DNA of 19,944 bases from Bacillota bacterium (GTDB lineage Bacteria; Bacillota; Clostridia; Oscillospirales; Acutalibacteraceae): contig JAEWWM010000023.1 in the NCBI GenBank assembly GCA_023458915.1, forward strand, positions 1 to 19,944. The letters are read 5' to 3'. A program made the translations under genes and the position numbers. Below the pieces are notes generated by a model. The model was not told where the DNA came from and made no database searches. It was given only the letters and a program-made list of their open reading frames with translations. Positions within the stretch are counted from its first letter, which is position 1, and the number at the start of each line of letters is the position of its first letter. Shown here piece by piece: positions 15,629 to 19,944 of this stretch.

Positions 15629-16552
15629 ATGGAGCTTGAAGAATTTATGAATAAATACAGCAATTTTAATCAAGATGACTTGAAAAATTTAAATGAAGAA
15701 CAATTAAAATTGATTGCAGGCGGAATAAATAATTCAAAAAGTAAGGCGATGTCGTCAGCTTTGGCTTCGATACTCAGCGTTTTAACTTTGGCACCCATGG
15801 GAGTTTCAGCAGCCGAAACTCACGCTCAAGCAGAGCCTCAGTCTATTGGAGCTTCCGCAAAAAGTAGTTCACAGCTTAATAAATTTAAAGATTGGGCTTC
15901 AAAAAATTCAAAGTATATAATTGGCGGAGGAATAGGCACAGCAGGTGCTGCACTTATAGTTGGAGCTCTGGCTTACGCATTTAGGCAGAAAGACATCACA
16001 AAAATGTCAGATGAAGAAATAAATAAATTATCTAAGGAACAAGCCCTTAATTTATTGCCCGGAACGCTTGAAAAATTTTTGATGACCGCTAAAGCCACCA
16101 GGAAAACCGCCATGGGAACCGCCTGGAAAGACGCCGGAGAGGCCGCTAAAGCCACCAGGGGAACCGCCAGAGAAGCCGCCTGGGAAACCACCTGGAAAGA
16201 CGCCTGGGGAGCCGTCAGGAAAGCCGTCGGAGGCTCCGCCGGGGAAGCCACCGAGGAAGCCGGCAACAAAGCCTTCGCCAATAGTTGGCGAAAAGGCGGT
16301 GAAGCGTACAAAAAATTTACATCTATTAGAGACACAGGTACTGCTAATAACGGCCCCTATATTATTGTCGATGATACTAGAAATCGTGCTATTGATTTAC
16401 TAAAAGTTTTGAAGGCACAAATTAAGACTTTAGAAAATGCTATAAAACAGGCTAATAATAAGGATCGCAATCGTATGTTAGACTCAGCGACAAATATTAG
16501 CGATGCAAGCAAAAAATATCACGCATATAACGTAGCGGACACAACAAGATAA
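15629..16552 (+). CDS. AGG-leader repeat protein inserted between yidC and jag, 307 aa (5' end doubtful)
   Basis: Not a recognised named family. Regions seen: a leader-like start ending LNEEQLKLIAGGIN (residues 23-36), which resembles double-glycine leaders; a hydrophobic secretion-like segment SALASILSVLTLAPMGVSAA (about 43-62, with an A-X-A type end); a second membrane segment YIIGGGIGTAGAALIVGALAYAF (about 94-116); a tetrapeptide tandem repeat (156-211); and a charged, possibly coiled-coil C-terminus. The ATG at 15629 lacks a ribosome binding site. The frame is open back to a TAG at 15518, and that stretch (FSEKLLKKIIKAETFDELYD...) reads like an additional leader N-terminus but holds no ATG, GTG or TTG. 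The ATG at 15647 has GGAG 12 bases upstream. The gene may have lost its start. It is convergent to yidC. GC is far higher in the repeat than around it. Confidence 0.7.
   Translation: MELEEFMNKYSNFNQDDLKNLNEEQLKLIAGGINNSKSKAMSSALASILSVLTLAPMGVSAAETHAQAEPQSIGASAKSSSQLNKFKDWASKNSKYIIGGGIGTAGAALIVGALAYAFRQKDITKMSDEEINKLSKEQALNLLPGTLEKFLMTAKATRKTAMGTAWKDAGEAAKATRGTAREAAWETTWKDAWGAVRKAVGGSAGEATEEAGNKAFANSWRKGGEAYKKFTSIRDTGTANNGPYIIVDDTRNRAIDLLKVLKAQIKTLENAIKQANNKDRNRMLDSATNISDASKKYHAYNVADTTR
16094..16261 (+). repeat. 12-bp coding tandem repeat (about 14 units)
   Basis: In-frame units of the form RCC-RCC-WGG-RAA (for example GCCACCAGGAAA, ACCGCCTGGAAA, GCCGCCTGGGAA), each encoding four residues of pattern small-small-(R/W/G)-(K/E/G): ATRK, TAMG, TAWK, DAGE, ATRG, TARE, AAWE, TTWK, DAWG, AVRK. 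One unit at 16142-16150 is 9 bp. GC-rich in an AT-rich gene. Confidence 0.85.
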
Positions 16553-16592
16553 AGAAAGGCTCCGTGAAAAAGATCAATAAAAAATTATGAGT

Positions 16593-16622
16593 AAAAACCG
16601 CCAATAAAAAGTGGCGGTTTTT
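16593..16622. terminator. Terminator of the inserted gene (bidirectional)
   Basis: AAAAACCGCCA (16593-16603) pairs with TGGCGGTTTTT (16612-16622), 8-nt loop. U-runs on both strands allow it to end the + strand gene and yidC transcripts. Confidence 0.88.
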
Positions 16623-16626
16623 GCAT

Positions 16627-16707
16627 TGCTAAATTTCCATATGCGAGTTCTTGTTTTTCTTCTGCCAACAGCGAAGTAGAAACGTAAAAATCTATAATTA
16701 TTTTGCA
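16627..16707 (+). repeat. 81-bp dispersed palindromic element, copy 6
   Basis: TGCTAAATTT (16627-16636) to TTTTGCA (16701-16707), exactly 81 bp. It has the core GAGTTCTTG and the inner arms TTTTTCTTCTGCC and GTAGAAAC. It starts 4 bases after the terminator at 16593-16622 and ends 13 bases before the yidC stop codon. Confidence 0.75.
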
Positions 16708-16720
16708 CTGTTATAGTTTT

Positions 16721-17644
16721 TTACTTAACTTGAGAAACATTTACTTCCTGAATATTAAGCAGCGCAAGTCTTGCAGCCTCATCTTTAGCATTCATGGTAA
16801 ATGAATTGTAATACTTATTGAGAACCAAACTTTGCGCCGCGCCGAAAAGCGCGTTTATAATCCAGTAAAGGCCAACCGCTGCGGGTATTGTATATGCTAT
16901 ATAAGCTGTAAAAATAAACATAGCGTACGGCATATATTTTGTACAGCCCTGCATTTGCGTTTGATTACCCATCATTTTCTGACTTATGTAAAGTGACAAA
17001 ATAGAACTCAAAAAGCAAAGAAGAGGAATTACCCAAAGCATCTCAGAAAATTGAGCAGCGTTTGGTCTGTTAAGAAGATTTATGCCCATAAAATTAAAGC
17101 CTGAGCTAAATTCTTCAATATCTGCAATTTCTTCTCTATTAAACATAGTTAAATGGCTTTTAACTTCAGAAAAATGGCGAACTATTTGAAGCTCTTCATA
17201 ACCTTTACTTACTTTGCCGCTGACTTCAGGAATTGTCGGCAGCACAGCAACCGCTTGAGTAACTTTTTCAGGTGCCAAATGAAGAGTGTTTTGAAGGGGT
17301 TTTGTTATTGCCCCGAATATACCACTCCATAAAATAAGCGGAAGTATCATGGTCGCAAAGCATCCACTCATAGGATTCACGCCTTCGCGTTCATACAGTT
17401 TGGCGACTTCTTCATTATACTTTTTCGTGTCTTTCTCATACTTCTTTTTAAGCGCTTGTTGTTTTACCGCCATGCGGGAATTCATCGCCATACTTTTTTG
17501 CCTTTTAATCGCCAGAGGAAACATAAGAACATTTATAACAAGAGTGAAAAGCGTTATTGCCACTCCATAATTGCTAACAGCATCGAAAAAGAACCATAAA
17601 ACATAGCCAAATATACTACCTAAAAAATCGAACAAAAAACCCAA
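16721..17644 (-). CDS. yidC: Membrane protein insertase YidC/Oxa1 family, 307 aa
   Basis: Inserts and folds membrane proteins with or without SecYEG. Seen: an N-terminal segment GFLFDFLGSIFGYVLWFF, first core helix with YGVAITLFTLVINVLMFPLAIKRQKSM (its arginine forms the hydrophilic groove), a charged cytoplasmic hairpin, GCFATMILPLILWSGIFGAI, and late helices (VIPLLCFLSSILSLYIS; YAMFIFTAYIAYTIPAAVGLYWI). The start is taken as TTG at 17644 with AAAGGAG about 9 bases upstream. A longer frame to 17728 would translate dispersed repeat copy 7 and is rejected. No lipobox cysteine, so it is not a lipoprotein form such as Bacillus SpoIIIJ. Confidence 0.93.
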   Translation of the reverse strand: MGFLFDFLGSIFGYVLWFFFDAVSNYGVAITLFTLVINVLMFPLAIKRQKSMAMNSRMAVKQQALKKKYEKDTKKYNEEVAKLYEREGVNPMSGCFATMILPLILWSGIFGAITKPLQNTLHLAPEKVTQAVAVLPTIPEVSGKVSKGYEELQIVRHFSEVKSHLTMFNREEIADIEEFSSGFNFMGINLLNRPNAAQFSEMLWVIPLLCFLSSILSLYISQKMMGNQTQMQGCTKYMPYAMFIFTAYIAYTIPAAVGLYWIINALFGAAQSLVLNKYYNSFTMNAKDEAARLALLNIQEVNVSQVK

Positions 17645-17667
17645 AATAAAAAACTCCTTTAAAATAT

Positions 17668-17747
17668 TGCTAAATTCATGTATATAAGTTCTCGTTTCTT
17701 CTCCGCCGTAGGCGGGGGAGAAACACAAAATCTATTTCAAATTTGCA
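17668..17747 (+). repeat. Dispersed palindromic element, copy 7 (strongest hairpin)
   Basis: TTGCTAAATT at the left (from 17667) and AATTTGCAA at the right (to 17748). The inner stem is nearly perfect: GTTTCTTCTCCGCC and GGCGGGGGAGAAAC around a GTA loop (17694-17724). It lies between yidD and the yidC ribosome binding site, so the hairpin would sit in the yidC leader. Confidence 0.85.
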
Positions 17748-17838
17748 ATATTCTTATTTAAATTGTCTTGCATTTTAAAAATTTATCTTATTAAATTCAA
17801 ATCTAGATATTATCATATTACCATAAAAATTAACTATA

Positions 17839-18078
17839 TCAAATTTTTGTCGGCAATACTTTTTTGTTTTCTGGCATTGGGTCATATCCGCCCTTACAAA
17901 ATGGATTACATCTTATTATGCGGTAAACAGAAAGAAAGCACGCTTTGAAAAAACCTAATTTTTCAAAAGCTTCAATAGCATACTGTGAGCACGACGGGAA
18001 AAATCTACAGCATGGTTTTTTAAAGGGAGACAAATTTTTTTGGTAAAATTTTATAATAGAAATAACAAGTTTTTTCAT
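17839..18078 (-). CDS. yidD: Membrane protein insertion efficiency factor YidD, 79 aa
   Basis: Small amphipathic protein that assists YidC-dependent insertion. Seen: KFYQKNLSP, CRFFPSCSQYAIEAFEKLG and the C-terminal RIIRCNPFCKGGYDPMP, all family hallmarks. The ATG at 18078 overlaps the end of rnpA by four bases. Complete. Confidence 0.96.
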   Translation of the reverse strand: MKKLVISIIKFYQKNLSPFKKPCCRFFPSCSQYAIEAFEKLGFFKACFLSVYRIIRCNPFCKGGYDPMPENKKVLPTKI

Positions 18079-18410
18079 TTTAAAATACCAAGCTTTTTTA
18101 AGTGATATGTCATTTCTTTTAATATAACCGGCGTTTTTACAAGACTTGTTTTTGCCCTTGCTACAAAAACTATATCAAACCCTTTTTCTGTCTTCTCTTG
18201 CAAATTCATAAAAGCCGCGCGGATAACCCGCCTAGCTCGGTTACGCTGCACAGCATTTCCTATTTTTTTGCTTGCTGTAATACCCACTCGAAGTTCATCA
18301 AATCTGTTTTTAATAATATAAGTAACGAGGCAGGAAGAAGCAAGATATTTCCCCCTGGAATAAATACGTTTAAAGTCCCTGTTTTCATTAATTGTTTTTG
18401 ATTTTTTCAT
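18075..18410 (-). CDS. rnpA: Ribonuclease P protein component, 111 aa
   Basis: Protein subunit that binds RNase P RNA and the 5' leader of pre-tRNA. Seen: NRDFKRIYSRGKYLAS near the start, and the RNR motif KKIGNAVQRNRARRVIR. The start is ATG at 18410 with GAGG 8 bases upstream; a longer frame to 18455 adds residues not found in the family. It follows rpmH, with a terminator-like hairpin between them. Confidence 0.96.
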   Translation of the reverse strand: MKKSKTINENRDFKRIYSRGKYLASSCLVTYIIKNRFDELRVGITASKKIGNAVQRNRARRVIRAAFMNLQEKTEKGFDIVFVARAKTSLVKTPVILKEMTYHLKKLGILK

Positions 18411-18439
18411 AAAAACAACCTCTTGTTTGAGCAGTGATA

Positions 18440-18470
18440 AAAAAATAAAGACCATCTTACTTGAGGTCTT
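18440..18470 (-). terminator. Terminator/attenuator between rpmH and rnpA
   Basis: On the minus strand AAGACC (18470-18465) pairs with GGTCTT (18453-18448), followed by a T-rich tract with a run of T at about 18440-18446. It would make L34 mRNA more abundant than rnpA mRNA. Confidence 0.7.
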
Positions 18471-18515
18471 ATTTTATGTAAAATTAAGTTTTTTAGTTAT
18501 AAAAAAAGAAATTTT

Positions 18516-18650
18516 TTAATAAGTGAGCCTCTTTCTGCCTTTAGCTCTTCTGCGTGCTAAAAGTTTAATTCCGCTGCGAGTAGACATTCTTTTTCTAAAT
18601 CCGTGTTCTTTTTTTCTGTGAAGTTTTTTAGGCTGATAAGTCCTAAACAT
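18516..18650 (-). CDS. rpmH: Ribosomal protein L34 (bL34), 44 aa
   Basis: Large-subunit ribosomal protein. The translation begins [18 protein letters not shown] and ends [13 protein letters not shown], a textbook L34 of normal length. AGGAGG lies 7 bases before the ATG at 18650. Stop TAA at 18516-18518. First gene of the minus-strand cluster, divergent from dnaA. Confidence 0.97.
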   Translation of the reverse strand: MFRTYQPKKLHRKKEHGFRKRMSTRSGIKLLARRRAKGRKRLTY

Positions 18651-18738
18651 CAGTATTCCTCCTGGATCTTTTTAAATCTATGCTTAAAATATATTTTATT
18701 GTAATTTTATTTTAAAACATAAGTATTTATTAGCAATA

Positions 18739-18767
18739 AGTATATAATAGCAAAAGCTTTGTGTCAA
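18739..18767 (-). promoter_or_regulatory. Promoter of rpmH
   Basis: Minus strand TTGACA (18762-18767), 17-bp spacer, TATACT (18739-18744). The predicted start near 18732 gives an ~82-nt leader. GTGTCA (18761-18766) and TGACAC (18780-18785) form an inverted repeat over the -35. Confidence 0.85.
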
Positions 18768-18787
18768 GGGTAAGACTCATGACACAC

Positions 18788-18822
18788 TGCTAAATTTTTA
18801 CATATGAGTTCCCATATTAGCA
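18788..18822 (+). repeat. Dispersed palindromic element, copy 8 (internally deleted, 35 bp)
   Basis: TGCTAAATTTTTACATATGA, then GTTC and a short link to TTAGCA. Both termini are kept and the central hairpin is lost. In the rpmH-dnaA intergenic region. Confidence 0.55.
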
Positions 18823-18842
18823 CTGCCTTAAAATTTTAATTG

Positions 18843-18871
18843 TTGAAAACTTTTAAAAATTATGGTATATT
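18843..18871 (+). promoter_or_regulatory. Promoter of dnaA
   Basis: TTGAAA (18843-18848), 17-bp spacer, TATATT (18866-18871) with an extended TGG just upstream. No match to TTATCCACA is seen in 18651-18931. Confidence 0.75.
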
Positions 18872-18931
18872 TTGAAGTAAAGAAAGAAAGAAAGTTAGTC
18901 AGTTAATAAAAACTCGGAGGTCTCTTTTTTT

Positions 18932-19944
18932 ATGAATTCTTTTAACGAGGCATGGAACCTTATCTGCGATTTTTGTAAATCCAGAATCACAGATGTTGCT
19001 TATAAAACTTGGATAAGCAGAATAGAACCTATAGAACTTGATTTTACTAAAGGTAAAGCAGTTTTAATGGTACCAAATGATTTTCACAGACAAACTCTTA
19101 ACAGGTGTTATCTTCCTCTTTTAAACAGTGCATTTAGCGAAATTTTTGGTTCAGGAATTGATATTTGTTTTTCAGTTCCAGACGAAATAGTTGATGCAAA
19201 TAAAGAAAATGAACAAAAATCTGCGGTAAATTCCGATTACGAATTTACATTCGATACTTACATAGTTGGGTCTTCCAACAAGTTTGCACACGCGGCGGCA
19301 CTTGCTGTTGCAGCAAATCCTGCAGGAGCATATAATCCACTTTTTATTTATGGTAACTCCGGGCTCGGTAAAACGCATCTTCTTTACGCAATTTGTAATG
19401 AAATAAAAAAAAGCAGGCCCGAAAAAGTCTCCCTTTATATAAAAGGCGACGATTTTACAAATGAACTCATTGAAGCTATACGAAAAAACTCAACAAGCGA
19501 ATTTCATCATAAATACCGCCAAGCGGATGTTCTGCTAGTAGACGACATTCAGTTTATAGCGGGAAAAGATTCTACTCAGGAAGAATTCTTTCATACATTC
19601 AATTCGCTTTATGAAGCAAAAAAACAAATCGTTCTAACATCGGACAGGCCTCCAAAAGAAATTCAAACACTCGAAGACAGGCTAAGAACTCGCTTTGAGT
19701 GGGGCTTAATTGCCGATATTCAACCGCCTGACTTTGAAACGAGAATAGCGATTGTTAAAAGAAAGGCCGAGCTTCTTGACATAAAAGTGCCGAACGAGGT
19801 ATGTGAGTATATAGCAAAAAGACTCAAAACAAATATAAGGCAGCTTGAAGGCGCTGTTAAAAAATTAAAAGCACACCATCTTTTAGGCGGCGAACCAATG
19901 GGAATTCAAACAGCTCAGATGGCCATTTCAGATATACTTAATAA
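18932..19944 (+). CDS. dnaA: Chromosomal replication initiator DnaA, N-terminal 337 codons (3' end outside window)
   Basis: AAA+ initiator that opens oriC. Seen: domain I (FNEAWNLICDFCKSRITDVA, residues 4-23), a short domain II, domain III start YEFTFDTYIVGSSNKFAHAA, Walker A GNSGLGKT (141-148), Walker B VLLVDDIQF (about 200-208), sensor 1 IVLTSDRPPKEI, and box VII-like RLRTRFEWGLIADIQPPDFETR with the arginine finger region. The DNA-binding domain IV lies beyond the right edge. ATG at 18932; GGAGG (18916-18920) is 11 bases upstream. dnaN would be expected next. Confidence 0.97.
   Translation, partial: MNSFNEAWNLICDFCKSRITDVAYKTWISRIEPIELDFTKGKAVLMVPNDFHRQTLNRCYLPLLNSAFSEIFGSGIDICFSVPDEIVDANKENEQKSAVNSDYEFTFDTYIVGSSNKFAHAAALAVAANPAGAYNPLFIYGNSGLGKTHLLYAICNEIKKSRPEKVSLYIKGDDFTNELIEAIRKNSTSEFHHKYRQADVLLVDDIQFIAGKDSTQEEFFHTFNSLYEAKKQIVLTSDRPPKEIQTLEDRLRTRFEWGLIADIQPPDFETRIAIVKRKAELLDIKVPNEVCEYIAKRLKTNIRQLEGAVKKLKAHHLLGGEPMGIQTAQMAISDILN

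Noticed and set aside
15973..16335. 120-codon minus-strand frame rich in Ala, Ser, Val and Pro opposite the repeat protein
   Set aside because: It mirrors the 12-bp GC-rich repeat, has no ribosome binding site, and lies wholly inside a better supported + strand gene.
17645..17728. Extended N-terminus for yidC
   Set aside because: It would translate dispersed repeat copy 7 and lacks a ribosome binding site; the TTG at 17644 has one at good spacing.

Overview
The window is an AT-rich chromosomal segment (about two thirds A+T by eye) from a Gram-positive bacterium, most likely a member of the Clostridia (Bacillota). The evidence is the gene order around dnaA (rpmH, rnpA, yidD, yidC, jag, mnmE, mnmG, rsmG, parA, parB), strong GGAGG-type ribosome binding sites, frequent TTG starts, and two perfect parS sites. 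Species cannot be named from the sequence.

Layout. The 3' part of hisS enters on the + strand (1-749). A small GG-leader-like protein gene (1005-1286, -) follows. An amino-acid ABC transporter operon (binding protein, permease, ATPase; 4284 to 1880, -) comes next, then guaB (4885-6363, -). The replication-origin side is a nearly continuous minus-strand block: rpmH, rnpA, yidD and yidC; then jag, mnmE, mnmG and rsmG; then parA, parB, a VanZ-like membrane gene and serS. dnaA (18932 onwards) is divergent from rpmH and runs off the right edge. The rpmH-to-rsmG cluster is interrupted between yidC and jag by one + strand accessory gene (15629-16552). It encodes a 307-aa protein with an AGG leader motif, a secretion-like segment, one further membrane segment and a 4-residue tandem repeat.

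Three things stand out beyond the housekeeping genes. (1) Three related small loci (about 1505-1809, 4522-4803 and 6460-6755) look like type I toxin-antitoxin modules. On the minus strand each has an unannotated 24-28 codon reading frame for a one-membrane-segment peptide with a lysine-containing tail. Convergent to it is a strong + strand promoter driving a roughly 90-nt RNA that ends in a Rho-independent terminator overlapping the peptide stop codon. The 5' ends of the two RNAs are inverted repeats of each other in every locus, while the sequences differ between loci, so complementarity is kept within each locus. (2) An 81-bp dispersed palindromic element (termini TGCTAAATTT and AAATTTAGCA, internal hairpin) occurs about eight times in 20 kb. 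Copies supply or overlap the stop codons of hisS, glnQ and guaB, and two of the three toxin-like loci lie between two copies. (3) The inserted AGG-leader gene has a coding-like open frame upstream of its first ATG, with no usable start or ribosome binding site, which suggests 5' decay.

The conserved genes form a growth and chromosome-maintenance block: replication initiation (DnaA), segregation (ParA, ParB, parS), RNase P protein and ribosomal protein L34, membrane insertion (YidC, YidD), RNA binding (Jag/KhpB), tRNA and rRNA modification (MnmE, MnmG, RsmG), tRNA charging (HisS, SerS), GMP synthesis (GuaB) and amino-acid uptake.
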